Program-made: the position numbers and the translations under genes | Notes under the pieces: generated by a model | Seen by the model: only the letters and a program-made list of their open reading frames with translations | Database searches by the model: none | Told to the model about the DNA's origin: nothing | Assembly: GCF_014200505.1 (NCBI RefSeq) | Contig: NZ_JACHBX010000006.1 | Coordinates: 279,985-343,984, forward strand | Source of the DNA: Massilia aurea | GTDB taxonomy: Bacteria; Pseudomonadota; Gammaproteobacteria; Burkholderiales; Burkholderiaceae_D | Length of the DNA: 64,000 nucleotides | Reading direction: 5' to 3' | Shown: piece by piece, positions 8,654 through 18,394 of the stretch | How positions within the stretch are numbered: position 1 is the first letter of the stretch | Layout: every line of letters starts with the position of its first letter

Positions 8654-9160
8654 CTAGTCCTTCCAGCTCTCTTCAAATGTCATCAGATCCGCGGTGCCGT
8701 GTTCGACAATAAATGGCGAAGATGTTTTGGGAGAATCGGTCGTGCCACCACCGCTATTATTGCATTCAAGGCGCGTTATCACATCTCCGTTGAGCGCTAC
8801 AGACAGTCCGGGGGCACCGCGTGTGGGCGAATATACGGTGTATCTATAATGTCCCTTTTTGAACCAGAGAACATCTTCGGAATTGTTTGCATAAACAATT
8901 TCACCGCGATGAAACTTTTGTGTCGGTAGTTGAGTGTTGGCAGAATAACTCAACTCGACTTTGGACTTCTTGCCGAAGCGATAGTCCATATGGCCTTGCT
9001 TGTGACTGTTGGAAGAACAGACTGAAACAATTTTTTTGTTTTTCAATTCGCATGAAAAGATGATATTTTCATCCGATGCGCACAGAGTTGACTCTGCAGC
9101 TTGTGTTAAGGGTGCTATCGAAAAAAAACCAAGTAAAATTTTGATCGCTATGGCGCGCAC
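8654..9160 (-). CDS. Secreted protein of unknown function
   Basis: About 168 residues from a GTG at 9160 (VRAIAIKILLGFFSIAPLTQA), which gives a clean signal peptide with cleavage near TQAAES; an ATG at 9202 is also in frame but adds a polar 14-residue leader. The mature part begins with a Cys-containing ESTLCASDENIIFSCELKNK and contains MDYRFGKKSKVELSYS and VYSPTRGAPGLSVALNG. This pattern (ASDE..FSC, DYRFGK..KVEL, a late Cys) is one I have seen in small conserved periplasmic proteins of proteobacteria, without a known function. Immunity role possible by context. Confidence 0.55.
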   Translation of the reverse strand: MRAIAIKILLGFFSIAPLTQAAESTLCASDENIIFSCELKNKKIVSVCSSNSHKQGHMDYRFGKKSKVELSYSANTQLPTQKFHRGEIVYANNSEDVLWFKKGHYRYTVYSPTRGAPGLSVALNGDVITRLECNNSGGGTTDSPKTSSPFIVEHGTADLMTFEESWKD

Positions 9161-9202
9161 GAAAAATTCATCACTTGGATGCCGGACAAGTAAGTTCATC
9201 AT

Positions 9203-9649
9203 AGTTCAAAATGCTTATTGATTGCGGGCATTTCACTTTCCTCGATAATAAACGTAATGCTGTGTATTGCAGGATGCGTCGCAAGCGGATCACACTTGGC
9301 CCACAATTTTTATTCTGCACTTTGCAGCCAACGGCAGGCACTACGGAAGTCATAGAATTTAAATTGGTCGTGCCGTCGACCATCTTAAAATCTTGGCTTA
9401 TCCGTACCCGAGTATGGATCATAATCAATTTCTACAAAGGCTGCTGAATTGCTACGGTGGGCTGCGTTTTTATCGCGACCCGAGCGATGACCTTATCGTT
9501 AAATTCTATGCAGTATGCATTGCTGTTATCAAAGTTGCTGTCGGCCTTGTCCATTTGATACCTCTCGGCGCTCCTATCAGTGCAACGGGCGCATCAAGTT
9601 CCTCATTGGCTCCGCAGCATCCTCATCGCGCGAGCGATTAGGCGTCTTG
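9203..9649. other. Decayed stretch without a supported gene
   Basis: Minus-strand frames 9171-9428 and roughly 9440-9560 stay open for 35-85 codons but lack signals or relatives. The position, just downstream of the decayed vgrG in its direction of reading, is where an effector or vgrG C-terminus would be expected, so these may be unrecognisable effector remains. Confidence 0.3.
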
Positions 9650-10640
9650 AACGTGTTCTGTCTACCCGCACCACCAAGCTTGCCTTTCGGCTAGGGCCCC
9701 ATGTTCGTGATCAAATCAACCTGCGCCTGCAGCGCCTCTCTGCTCGCCAAGGTCTCTTGCGATGCTGCCGCTTGGAGTAGGGCGGCTTCCATCGCGTGCA
9801 CCACGTAACAACCCGATTGACTCGCTACTGTGTAGTTCGGTAGACGTCACGTTACCCCCTTACTGCGCACGTGCCGTTGGGACATCAGCACAGTGCCACT
9901 ACGAACGATATTCCCCACACCAGTTGGTAACCTGAACCCGTGCTGCGGTGAATGTCTCTCTGTACCGAGCTCTCTGACTACTGCACCACATATCCAAGGT
10001 CGGACTGCAGTCCTGCGCTGCTGGCCGCCAGGCGCGAGCGCCACCACCCCCGGTATCATCAAGGTCTCGGTGCTTAAATCCCCCGCAGTCACAGTTGCTT
10101 TTGTACATCACGGAAATCACGTTGGCATGGTCGATGGCGTTTTGGGTGCTAGCAGAGCAGGGCGGGTGCATCAGACGCCGTTCATAACTGCACCATGACC
10201 AGCGGACAATCCTTATCGCGTTCGATAAAATTGAGCTGGACTGAAGATGTATGACATGAACTTCGAACCCCAGTTCTGCTCCGCCAGCGCTTCGAACACC
10301 GCCACCCACGTTCCGTACACATCTTTGCCACGCGCTTTGCTTTCCTCATTGGTTCCGTGCATTAGTCCGCCCGATATGACGTCAGCCCCGCGCTGCCAGG
10401 CGAACCAAAAGCGCGTCATAGTGCTTGTAGCGTTGGCCGTCTACGCTAATCAGGCCGCAGTGGCCGATTGCGGTTCAAGCGAAGCCCAGGCAAAGCGTAC
10501 AACAGGCTCGCGCGGCTTGATCGCAACTACTTAGCATGCTTTCCCCAACCGATTACGGTACGTCCTCGGCTCGAGCGTGTGTTCCCGACTTTCATCAAGC
10601 CGGAGTTTCGCCGGTCTGTCCGTGCTCGTGGCGCTAGTCG
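9650..10640 (-). pseudogene. Strongly decayed vgrG fossil
   Basis: Broken pieces align in order with the intact vgrG at 26863-30018. FWFAWQRGADVISGGLMHGT matches FAWQRGVGAISGGLTHDT; TQNAIDHANVISVMYKSN matches TGINHAGVISGMHSNN; the stretch at 9715-9790 matches the segment encoding LQAQVEMIEQ. Multiple frameshifts and stops break the frame, so no VgrG can be made. Similarity is much lower than for the other fossils, so this is among the oldest. Orientation equals that of the functional vgrG. The limits are approximate. Confidence 0.75.
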
Positions 10641-10668
10641 AGGTTAGCTTTCCACGGCACATACCAGC

Positions 10669-11037
10669 TTATTCGGTTGGAATACCAATTCCTCCATCCA
10701 ACAAGCTGATATTCCACTTATTCATATTTTCGTATTCAAACTCAATCTTATAGTCAAAATTTTTATGGACCGTGATTAGCAAAAGGCCTGGCGACTTTTC
10801 CATTTCTTGCATCAGTTCCAAACAGATATCATTCATTGAAACAAAAAATTCATCTTGATCTAGTGCGCTTACAATAAAAACATCGCCAGGCACGGTGTAT
10901 GAAGAACATGACTCGAGTTGATAGTCTTCAACAAAGAATCTATAAAAAGCGCTCTCGAACTGAGGCTCTAGTTTTCTTATTGCGTTAACTAGGTTACTCG
11001 CAAGTTGAATGATCAGGTCTGTTTCTCTATCCTTCAT
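10669..11037 (-). CDS. Small cytoplasmic immunity candidate
   Basis: 122 residues, no signal peptide, acidic, predicted alpha/beta. It starts MKDRETDLIIQLASNLVNAI; the C-terminal half GLLLITVHKNFDYKIEFEYEN looks like a beta-hairpin of the kind seen in small single-domain immunity proteins (loosely DUF600/YezG-like, not verified). It sits between a toxin pre-domain remnant (11130-11290) and a decayed vgrG, so it may be the surviving immunity gene of a lost cytoplasm-acting effector. Function not recognised from sequence alone. Confidence 0.5.
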   Translation of the reverse strand: MKDRETDLIIQLASNLVNAIRKLEPQFESAFYRFFVEDYQLESCSSYTVPGDVFIVSALDQDEFFVSMNDICLELMQEMEKSPGLLLITVHKNFDYKIEFEYENMNKWNISLLDGGIGIPTE

Positions 11038-11129
11038 TCTTCAGCCTCTTTGATATATTAATAACCCTAATTAGCGAGATGCAAACTTCGTTAATTTTCC
11101 AAGCCAGACCAGGATTGACAATGCCCCCG

Positions 11130-11290
11130 TGTCCACATCCGCAGCAGCAAGCAGCCATTTTGAGTTTGAGGTCCTTGCTGGCCTCCGCTAGCATTCAGGT
11201 GGAAGCGATGAATTTTTTGCTGATGTTGGTCCGATTCATGATGCCTGCCAACTTTCTTGCGAGGCACACAAATCAAAAATAACGTCGGTA
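11130..11290 (-). pseudogene. Remnant of a toxin pre-domain
   Basis: The minus-strand reading AGIMNRTNISKKFIAS and KDLKLKM parallels AGITDLTSIGKKLTDA and KDLKLEM encoded at 20590-20690. Stops interrupt the frame and similarity is lost after KDLKLKM. This is a second copy of the N-terminal part of the toxin that appears in the 19.7-20.7 kb mosaic. Confidence 0.5.
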
Positions 11291-11333
11291 CGCCCGCTAT
11301 AAGGTTGCGCCGGAGCTGTACATCGGACACCGG

Positions 11334-12191
11334 CTATTCAATAAAAGCAGGGATCGGCGCATCCATATAGGTTTCGTCGATTTCTACGCCCTGCGCCCGC
11401 AGTTCGGATTCTTTTGCTTTACGCATAGCCGGCAAATACTCTAACTGCAACGGCAACGCACTTTTCCAATAATCTTTCTGCTTTGGTGTTACATAGTTGC
11501 GGAAGTGCTCATTCTCGCTTTGCAACGTATAAGTTATCAGGTAGGAGCCTGGCTTATGCGGGTCGAGCAATGTAGGTTCGCGAGTAAAAGAAATAGTAAG
11601 GTAGGCATGATTTACGTAAAACTGCCATTGCATATCGCTAGGAATCTTCATCCACTCGACAAACGTTGGTTCGCAATCTGCATCAAGACTGCTTGCTGGA
11701 GATTCGGATAGAGCAAAATCTAGCATCGCCTTCCCACGCAGGCGCGGATCTCCCTCATTAATGAAAATTTTCCAGCCAGCCTTGCGAATACGTTGCAAAG
11801 CGGAGATGAACAATTTGCGGGCGTCGTCATGACCTATCAGGTCCGTATCTCCAATGCTCGCGTACACGTTGAATTCGATTAGCCCTTCATCTGGCGATCG
11901 ACGATTGTCTACCGCATTGGCACTTAATACGTGTTCTACTGAAAATGTGTTTTCCCCATGCTTAAAGGTAACCATACCAAGATTTTCATTCCCCCACTTC
12001 ACTTTATAAAAATTGACACCTGGGGGGCGAGTGAGAACTTTAATAATATCCTTATTTGTATTGGTAAATTCCTTGGGAGATTCGTTGAGCGTCAAGTTGA
12101 CATTTGATACCATAGGCTTTACTGCCTCAGTTGATGGCACGCAGCCTGATCATGAGGCTGCAAGCAGGAATAAGGTAATGACTATTTTCAT
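11334..12191 (-). pseudogene. Immunity-like lipoprotein interrupted by TGA in its signal peptide
   Basis: From the ATG at 12191 the reading is MKIVITLFLLAAS, then a TGA at 12150-12152, then SGCVPSTEAVKP and an open frame to the stop at 11334. The lipobox Cys follows the TGA by three codons, so the nonsense codon falls inside the lipoprotein signal. The total of 858 nt equals the length of the relative at 21493-22350. Core motifs HDDARKLFISALQRIRKAGW, DPRLRGKAMLDFALSES, FTREPTLLDP and GVEIDETYMD are intact, which points to recent inactivation or readthrough. A GTG at 12140 could restart translation but would give an unexported protein. Confidence 0.7.
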
Positions 12192-12389
12192 GTTACGTCA
12201 AAATGGTTGGTGTTACTTGCATCGGTCCGGCTATAGTTGTGCATCAGCTTGACTGAAAGTGACCACGAATAGCGGCATTTATCCCTTTCGGTTGCCAGCG
12301 AGTCATCTGGTAAGCAGCAGATGAGATTGCAAGCGGCGAACGTGGATCAATCAAGCGTGCTATTTCAAAAAAATTAACCTATTGCGATG

Positions 12390-12845
12390 TCAATCTTCGC
12401 GCAGATGCTCTATTTCAAGCGGAACGGGTTCTATGTCTGCCATAATAATTTGGTGCAAAAGTCCTATGCGTTTTCGAATAGATAATGCGCGAATTGCGAA
12501 GATGGGAGAAAATTCGAGCCCTTCTATTTCTGTATGATTTACAATCACAGGCGTGTTGTAATAGACATCTTTCGGGCTATCAGATGACAAGTGCCATTGC
12601 CCATCAAATCGAATTCTGACTATTTCACCGATATACCTTGCAAACGCTGCAATCCAACCGTCAGTTTCTTCCTCAGTACAGTCTTCAATAATGCTCAAGA
12701 ATACTTTCTCAATGTTTTCTAAGGAATTCATTGTCAGATCTATTGAAAAACCTCTCTTATTTGACTCGTTCTCCACGGCCTCGAGTTGGTCATCCATCAA
12801 GATTAAAAAATGTTCAAAGTTATCTCTGTCGTTGGTGGTTATCAT
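12390..12845 (-). CDS. Cytoplasmic immunity candidate (151-residue family), copy 1
   Basis: 151 residues, no signal peptide. It shares length and motifs with the gene at 19144-19599: FxRYxGEIV followed by GQWHL/GKWHL, an NTPV block, IEGLEF/IEELEF, an R-rich helix ending RKRIGLL/RKKTGLL and a tail of IE/VE, E/D-IEHL. The 19-kb copy lies directly behind a nuclease-like toxin C-terminus, so the family is probably immunity against that toxin. Here the upstream neighbour is a vgrG fossil rather than a toxin. The protein is strongly acidic, typical of proteins that bind basic nucleases. No named family recognised. Confidence 0.6.
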   Translation of the reverse strand: MITTNDRDNFEHFLILMDDQLEAVENESNKRGFSIDLTMNSLENIEKVFLSIIEDCTEEETDGWIAAFARYIGEIVRIRFDGQWHLSSDSPKDVYYNTPVIVNHTEIEGLEFSPIFAIRALSIRKRIGLLHQIIMADIEPVPLEIEHLRED

Positions 12846-12949
12846 AATTTAATTAGCTTAAGAGTCATGTTTTAGCACACAGTTAATGCCGACTTTCTCA
12901 ATGCCATCTAGATAAAAAAGTTCAAACTCCGTTTTTCATAAGCGACAAG

Positions 12950-13125
12950 GCTGTGTGTCGCCCCCGGCTTTGGTGTCGTGGCACCGCGCCGCGTTGTCGT
13001 CGTAAATCGACAGCAAGGCGTCTCACCGATGTACAGGTCGGACATCTAGTCGGCCACGGGCAGCACGGCAGGCCGCCATCCGCGCGGAGCCAAGTGGCAT
13101 CGCTCCTGTCGCGACTCTTCGCGTC
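12950..13125 (-). pseudogene. vgrG fossil, ~175 bp
   Basis: The reading LSIYDDNAARCHDTKAGGDT matches LSIYDGSAERRHDNKAFADA of the intact VgrG (encoded near 29.1 kb). The segment before it corresponds to the LMAPAAEQLTSLDIGEMP region but is frameshifted. It is more GC-rich than its neighbours and lies in the same orientation as the functional vgrG. Confidence 0.65.
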
Positions 13126-13235
13126 ATGATAGTGAATATTTGAGGTGAACATAAAATTTTAAACTTGTCATTTCATCCATTCGAACTAATTGAGTAAAAT
13201 TGCTCGTGGTCCGATGTGAGACCTAATCCGGCGCT

Positions 13236-13778
13236 TCAGATACGCTGATTAGCGGTAGCTGGTATATTTTCGTTAGTTGAGGAAGATCTGCCACTAATAT
13301 GAAGGCCAATGCAGTCGTTGTATTGATACTTTTGGGATTTTTCACCAATAAAAATTTCAACTAAAACGCTCACCTCTGCTGTAATATCGACAGGGTTTTG
13401 TTGAAAAATTAAAATTTCAGAACTGGGAATTGTAGCGTCAAAAATAACTGACTCGCCAGGATAAATCATTTTGAATTTTTTCAGTAAATCGTAGGGAGCA
13501 AGGTTTATTCTTTGATTTCGCGACTCGTTGTTGGTTTCGTTTATCAATTTTATTTTTGGGCCACGTCGAATAATATATTCCAAAGGGAACCCGACAACGT
13601 CTGGTCCAATATTTTTAATAGTAATATCGATTTTAATATTATCTCCAGTATATATGCAGTCGACATTGTTTCGGCACGTTGCTGAAATTTTTAGATTTCG
13701 ATTATCCATAGCAGTCGCTGGGGTCTGGAACAGAAAAAATGTGGCTAGCATGAAACAGGTTTTTATAAGATATCGCAT
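13236..13778 (-). CDS. Secreted protein, probable Ig-like fold, unknown function
   Basis: 180 residues. A clear signal peptide (MRYLIKTCFMLATFFLFQTPATAM) ends near ATA, so the protein is exported. The mature part has two Cys close together (ATCRNNVDCIYTGD), then IKIDITIKNIGPDVVGFPLEYI and later PGESVIFDATI, a beta-strand alternation typical of an Ig-like or protease-inhibitor-like sandwich. Very AT-rich. No toxin is adjacent. The periplasmic location and island context make it an immunity candidate, but the family was not recognised. Confidence 0.5.
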   Translation of the reverse strand: MRYLIKTCFMLATFFLFQTPATAMDNRNLKISATCRNNVDCIYTGDNIKIDITIKNIGPDVVGFPLEYIIRRGPKIKLINETNNESRNQRINLAPYDLLKKFKMIYPGESVIFDATIPSSEILIFQQNPVDITAEVSVLVEIFIGEKSQKYQYNDCIGLHISGRSSSTNENIPATANQRI

Positions 13779-13923
13779 GTGATCGTCCTACGATTTTTCT
13801 TTCTTAATGTATTTTGCATCTTCATCGGCACTGGTTCCGTCCCATTGGCGAATGGGGGGCGATTGTGCAAACCGCGGTACTGGATGCAGCACAAGTTGGC
13901 AGGCTCAACTTCAAAGTGAGCAT

Positions 13924-14616
13924 CTACTGAAATGCGTCTATCCGCTGAGCTAGCTGCACCCCGTGGAGATCATGGAAGAGCGTGGCGTGTCGGCCGATCA
14001 TTCGTCGATCAATCGGTGGCCAATTCGTGTCCTGCCGCTCATGGAGACAATGGACCGGATACACAAGCACCGGGTGCACGTCGTATAGGTAGAACTCGTT
14101 GCTCATATAGACGCGGTTGCGGAGATACTCGAAAGGTTTACACACCTTGCGAAATACCACGTGGCCATTGGACGCCTCAAGCACACGTACGCTGTAGCTG
14201 GGACAAATGTTGCCCTTCGAGCCCGCGCTGTTGGCTAATTTAAAAACATGCCTGGTGCCAGGCACGGTGAAGATGATGTGGCCATCGTTTGGCTGAAGTT
14301 GCATATCGAACTTGATCGCTCTGACCAGCGACATGACCAAGGTATCCGCTTCTTCCGCAGCGGCATCCGACTGCATGACTACATGCGACCAGCGCTTCTT
14401 GTCCTCGCTGCTGGAGCGAGCCTGTTCAACGACCGCCCGACCCTCGCGTTCGGCGACGTCGCCTGGATACTGAGCCGCGGCCTCGATATTCTTGACTTGT
14501 TGCTTCGCGAATGCTGCGGAGGAGCTTGGTGCCAAGCCTTCAGCCTGCGAATAACCGGACACTAAGGTCAGGGAAAGAACTGGAAGGGCCAACAGGGCGA
14601 TTCTGGTTGTTTTCAT
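13924..14616 (-). CDS. Secreted protein, C-terminus possibly frameshifted
   Basis: 230 residues from the ATG at 14616 (MKTTRIALLALPVLSLTLVS), which gives a signal peptide cleaved after YSQA; upstream codons are open but polar. The mature part is helical and charged (residues ~30-110), followed by a beta-rich segment HIIFTVPGTRHVFKL, then VRVLEASNGHVVFRKVCKPF. The last ~50 residues (from VHPVLVYPVH on) have a His/Arg-rich composition unlike the rest, suggesting a late frameshift that replaced the native end. GC content is higher than in its neighbours. No family recognised. Confidence 0.45.
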   Translation of the reverse strand: MKTTRIALLALPVLSLTLVSGYSQAEGLAPSSSAAFAKQQVKNIEAAAQYPGDVAEREGRAVVEQARSSSEDKKRWSHVVMQSDAAAEEADTLVMSLVRAIKFDMQLQPNDGHIIFTVPGTRHVFKLANSAGSKGNICPSYSVRVLEASNGHVVFRKVCKPFEYLRNRVYMSNEFYLYDVHPVLVYPVHCLHERQDTNWPPIDRRMIGRHATLFHDLHGVQLAQRIDAFQ

Positions 14617-14871
14617 GCGTTGTGCAGTTCGAAATAAAAGGCAGCATCGCCGAGAGCAGATAATTGCAAAGAAATTTTGGTTCTGACCCAAGTATTGCGG
14701 GCGAATGAAACATTACCACGGTTGCGAGCCATTTCCACGTATAGGACCAGACTTTGTCCAAATTCTGAGGAAACCGCCGCTGAGGGATCGAGAAGTGTAC
14801 CAATGTTTGTAACCCGATTCAGACAATTTTGAAATGGAGGTTGTCAATCGCAGGTTATACCAAGGCACCCG

Positions 14872-15112
14872 GTACGCAAACGTTGGTTCTGAAAAATCGA
14901 TGTTTTCTTTTCCTGCCCGAAAGTTATCACCATTCGACGAGATTTCTTGTCTTGACGTTTTTGAACAGTCATTCGATTAAAAGGTTTCCCTGATTTGAAA
15001 GGATTTTCTTCCGGCGCCCTGAATGCCCCCAATACGTGAACCAAAATCCTCATCATGATGATATCTTTTGATTTCGTCTTAATGGTCAAAAGGGGAGAGT
15101 TCTGACATGGTC
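14872..15112 (-). pseudogene. Decayed copy of the 201-residue immunity-like family
   Basis: The 3' end (GTACGCAAACGTTGGTTCTG) is nearly the same as bases 1340-1360 at the end of the intact gene at 1335-1940, and the bases around 15055-15110 match that gene's middle. The intervening part is deleted and shifted, so only about 240 bp of an original ~600 remain. This is the third member of the family that includes the probable effector immunity at 24013-24618. Confidence 0.6.
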
Positions 15113-15142
15113 ACATCAGAACATACTGAGATATCAATCTCA

Positions 15143-16045
15143 TCATTCCCGATTATTTTTCGGCTCATTGAATCTATATGATTTTTCTTCTATTGGAATC
15201 TCTTCATCTAAATACCTTTCATCTGACCACAAAAGTCGCCACGTTGTATCAAAGTCGATGTTGTCAGTCTCTGTTTCCACGGTAATTCTCGGCGCCTGTG
15301 ATCCGCCATGTAAATAATTCATAGCGCCAACTGGGTTGAACGGAGGGATGGGTGGGACTACTCTATTAAAGATCCTGGTCAGCGGTGTCTTTTTTTCATC
15401 AACTGGTTCCCAAATTCCGCTGGATGGAATTATGTCACCTGTTTTGATAAATATATTATCTGATGGGTCCGGGGGGGCAGGCAGATTTTCTGGAAAATGC
15501 AGCAGAGCCAGTTCGTTTCTCAGCCAGTCGCCGTATAGGGTGAGTCCAGGTTCATCCAGATAGCGTGGCTCTAGAACATGCTGAGCGCACTCTTGCCAAG
15601 CTTGACATGCTGAGGTCAAAGTCTCACAAAATTCTATCCAGAATGGTGTATGATTTTCGTCAATTATATTTTCGCCCTGTTCTATGCGAGTTGTCATTTC
15701 TGCCCAGTGGAAGAGAATGCGGCGTGCCATCGCAAATTTTCCGTTTGCATCGAATTTAAAAACGCGCTTATCACCCTTGCTCAACTTGATAACTCCGTCT
15801 TCGCAGTGACTTAATCCTTTCAATATCAGTAAATAATCCGAGGTCGGGATTGCTGTTTTACCGGCCCATCCATTTTCATCTGCCACACGCAAGCTTTTTT
15901 CTGCCGAAACAGTCCATACTCTATAGAACTCAAAAATTCGACGCCAAGCAGTTGCTGAACTCACTTTTTTCAGCCAGAAGAAGATCTGCGCTCGCTCTGT
16001 ATCAGTTGGCAGCATAATCATACTTCTGTCTATCGTAGTTTTCAT
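15143..16045 (-). CDS. Immunity-like protein (possible Imm72 type), copy 1
   Basis: 300 residues, no signal peptide. The N-terminal half is helical (FFWLKKVSSATAWRRIFEFY); a middle region has SGIWEPVDEKK and a late segment GAMNYLHGGSQAPRITVET, ending in a Trp-rich stretch TTWRLLWSDERYLD. The next gene shares these blocks in the same order (LKKTSSLTAWQRIFKFY, SGIWEPIDAEP, GTMNYLHGGSKTPQ, MWRLIWRDDRYGD), so the two are tandem paralogs 124 bp apart. The SGIWEP/NYLHGG signature reminds me of the Imm72 family of polymorphic-toxin immunity proteins; that label is tentative. Probably cytoplasmic. Confidence 0.55.
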   Translation of the reverse strand: MKTTIDRSMIMLPTDTERAQIFFWLKKVSSATAWRRIFEFYRVWTVSAEKSLRVADENGWAGKTAIPTSDYLLILKGLSHCEDGVIKLSKGDKRVFKFDANGKFAMARRILFHWAEMTTRIEQGENIIDENHTPFWIEFCETLTSACQAWQECAQHVLEPRYLDEPGLTLYGDWLRNELALLHFPENLPAPPDPSDNIFIKTGDIIPSSGIWEPVDEKKTPLTRIFNRVVPPIPPFNPVGAMNYLHGGSQAPRITVETETDNIDFDTTWRLLWSDERYLDEEIPIEEKSYRFNEPKNNRE

Positions 16046-16169
16046 AGATTGATTGTAACTTTTCTATTGTTGATGGTCGTTATTCCCGACCCCTTACACT
16101 CGTTGTTTGTCAGTTGGTGAGTTTAAACTCGTTAGTCAAGACATTATTCTGAGCTGAGCCCAGGATTTT

Positions 16170-17084
16170 TCAAGTGCTTTTAAACGAATAGCTTTGCTCT
16201 TCTTGTGGTACTGTGCCATCGCCGTAACGATCGTCTCGCCAGATCAATCGCCACATTGTATTTAAGTCGATACTTTCGTCTTTTGTTGAGACTGTCATCT
16301 GTGGTGTTTTCGAGCCACCATGCAAATAGTTCATAGTCCCGATGATCGTGAACGGCGGTTGAGGGATTTTGTTTTTAACAAATAACGTCAGAAGAGAAAT
16401 TTTCATTGGTTCCGCGTCTATAGGCTCCCAGATTCCTGAATACGGTGTAATCTCATTAGATCTCACGAAAACAGAATCAATAGGATCCGGCACAAATTCT
16501 AATTTATTTGTGACAGAAATGTCTGCTAATTCATCTTGAAGCCAGGAATTATACGTTGTTGGCGCTGGATCCTCGAGATATCGGGTTTCCAGAATTGGCA
16601 TTGAACATTCTCTCCAGGCGGCAGAAAGACTCTCCATTCTTTGGCAGAATTCTCGCCAGAGTGGTGTGTATTCCTCATTAATGTTGTTATCTCCTGTTTC
16701 TACTCGATGTTTGATCTCTACCCAGTGTTTTAGAATACGTGAAGCCATTTCAAACTCACCATTGGCATCGAATTTGAAGACACGCTTATTGCCCTTGCCT
16801 AACTGAATAACTCCTTGTTCACAGTGCGCCAGACCCCGGATAATTAATCCAAGTTCGCTTTCCGGTAGAGAAGTCTTCTCTGCCAAACCGCGTCCATTAG
16901 CTGCACGGACACTTTGCTCCACGATTTCTGCCCATGATTTATAAAATTTAAAGATTCTTTGCCACGCGGTTAGAGAACTGGTTTTCTTCAACCAAAAATA
17001 TATCTGGCGTCGCTCATCTTCCGATGGTAATAGAAGTTCGGACGTACTTGTTTGGTCTCTCATGGAAATATTCTTGTCTTTCAA
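16170..17084 (-). CDS. Immunity-like protein (possible Imm72 type), copy 2
   Basis: 304 residues, no signal, with the blocks listed for its downstream paralog. It differs mainly at both ends and in the linker between residues 195 and 215. The starts MKDKNISMRDQTS and the internal MRDQTS are both possible. Divergence between the two copies is substantial, so they may protect against different toxin variants rather than being a recent duplication. No toxin gene lies next to either copy. Confidence 0.55.
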   Translation of the reverse strand: MKDKNISMRDQTSTSELLLPSEDERRQIYFWLKKTSSLTAWQRIFKFYKSWAEIVEQSVRAANGRGLAEKTSLPESELGLIIRGLAHCEQGVIQLGKGNKRVFKFDANGEFEMASRILKHWVEIKHRVETGDNNINEEYTPLWREFCQRMESLSAAWRECSMPILETRYLEDPAPTTYNSWLQDELADISVTNKLEFVPDPIDSVFVRSNEITPYSGIWEPIDAEPMKISLLTLFVKNKIPQPPFTIIGTMNYLHGGSKTPQMTVSTKDESIDLNTMWRLIWRDDRYGDGTVPQEEQSYSFKST

Positions 17085-17300
17085 TTTTCTTTAATCGCCT
17101 GTTCTCGACTGCCAACAGCAGCGGTTTGCACAGTTGTCGTGCCAGCTGGGTTGGGGTATTCAGCGCATCTTGCCCATCTAATCACGGTGGAGATGAAAAT
17201 CTTTGAAATCGGTGCTCAATCTTTTTTTTAACTATCATGAACGGAGATGACGCTCGACATCGTCGACCGTTTATCACTGCTAAAAACGTCGATCAGTTGA

Positions 17301-17822
17301 TTAATTTTGCAGCGTGCCAGAGTCTATAACCTTTCGTAGTAGGTTGGTTGGAACATGCATTTTTTTCGTGTAATAAGGACGTGCCAGATAAACTGTTGTT
17401 CGGTAAAGGCAGGGAATAGTGTCCTGCTTTGAGATAATACCTGCAACTTCTTCATTGGTGAGCATAACATCGCTATCTAACTCATTTTTCGGTGATCGCC
17501 AGAACAGTAAAGCAGACTTGAAAATAAATTGATTTCCGCTTGAGATTTCGTTGTTCATTACTCGCCCATTCGAAAAAACTTCCAGCCGGTGTTCGAAATC
17601 GAAATTTTCGTCACCGTTCAGCGAGCAAATCAGCTCGCTCAAAACTTGACGCTGGGTACGATTTTCTGAGAATAATGTGTTTAAATTGACGTCAGAAGAA
17701 AACTCTATTTCTATACGATTTCCATTTCCTTCGATTGCAGTAAATTTTAAGTTGGCTTGACGCGGCTGACCGGTGCAACCCAAAAGAAGAGATATTGCAA
17801 GTAAAATAGTTAATTTATTCAC
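17301..17822 (-). CDS. Small lipoprotein, immunity candidate
   Basis: 173 residues with a textbook lipoprotein signal: MNKLTILLAISLLLGCTGQ, lipobox LLGC, acylated Cys16. The mature part contains FTAIEGNGNRIEIEFSSDVN, two more Cys (ELICSLNG and TIPCLYRT) that could form a disulfide, and a Tyr-rich tail ARPYYTKKMHVP. No known domain recognised. AT-rich, same strand as the rest of the island, followed downstream by the paired Imm72-like genes. A periplasm-facing immunity role is plausible but unproven. Confidence 0.5.
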   Translation of the reverse strand: MNKLTILLAISLLLGCTGQPRQANLKFTAIEGNGNRIEIEFSSDVNLNTLFSENRTQRQVLSELICSLNGDENFDFEHRLEVFSNGRVMNNEISSGNQFIFKSALLFWRSPKNELDSDVMLTNEEVAGIISKQDTIPCLYRTTVYLARPYYTKKMHVPTNLLRKVIDSGTLQN

Positions 17823-17949
17823 TTTGTCAGGTCTAAGATATTTTTCTGTACCAATTCTAGTGCAGAATTTTTTCAGATATCGTAATTCTAAAAATTATCC
17901 GGCATCAGGATGATTAACGTCACCGGCGCAGTTTATTTGCCGGCCACTC

Positions 17950-18375
17950 CTGATTTGCCACTATTTACCGAAGTCTGCCATGAAGTCGACATCACGCTGC
18001 TACCATGCTGCGCGCGCGCTGTCGCCGCCATCAACACACCTTCGCCACCGCGAACAAGAGGCCACGCATCAGTGCGCAATTCAAAACCGGTACCGCTATA
18101 CCCGCTGCGCCGCGTTGCGCCGCGTTGCGCCGAGCCGGCCGCCTGCTGCACTAGACACCCAAGATTGCGATGCATGCCTGCGCTGCTGGTCGCCAACTGC
18201 ATGCGCTATTGCCTGACCGCATTATCGAGTACCCACCGGTTGGATCCAGCGCTGTCAAAGTTATTACTGTGCATGCCGAAGATCACCTCGGCATGATTGA
18301 TCTCGGTGTCGACGGCAGCTGGGAAGGGCGGCGCGTGAGACCTCATAATAGCGTTAACGTCATACTTGGCGCTAA
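17950..18375 (-). pseudogene. vgrG fossil, ~425 bp
   Basis: Two frames cover parts of the VgrG C-terminal needle region: VDTEINHAEVIFGMHSNNFD and RWVLDN in one, then LATSSAGMHRNLGCLVQQAA and TGFELRTDAWPLVRGGEG in another. They match VDTGINHAGVISGMHSNNFD, QWVLDD, LATSSAGTQLNLGYLVQQAA and TGFELRTDAWAVVRGGEG of the intact copy. A small duplication, an indel and a lost frame separate the pieces. It is less decayed than the 9.7-kb fossil. Orientation equals the functional vgrG. Confidence 0.8.
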
Positions 18376-18394
18376 TGAACAATGCAGACATTGA

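Noticed and set aside
11334..12191. Selenocysteine or programmed readthrough at the in-frame TGA
   Set aside because: The codon falls in a signal peptide, the sister gene has its TGA elsewhere, and no SECIS-like need or selenoprotein family is evident. Nonsense mutation is simpler.
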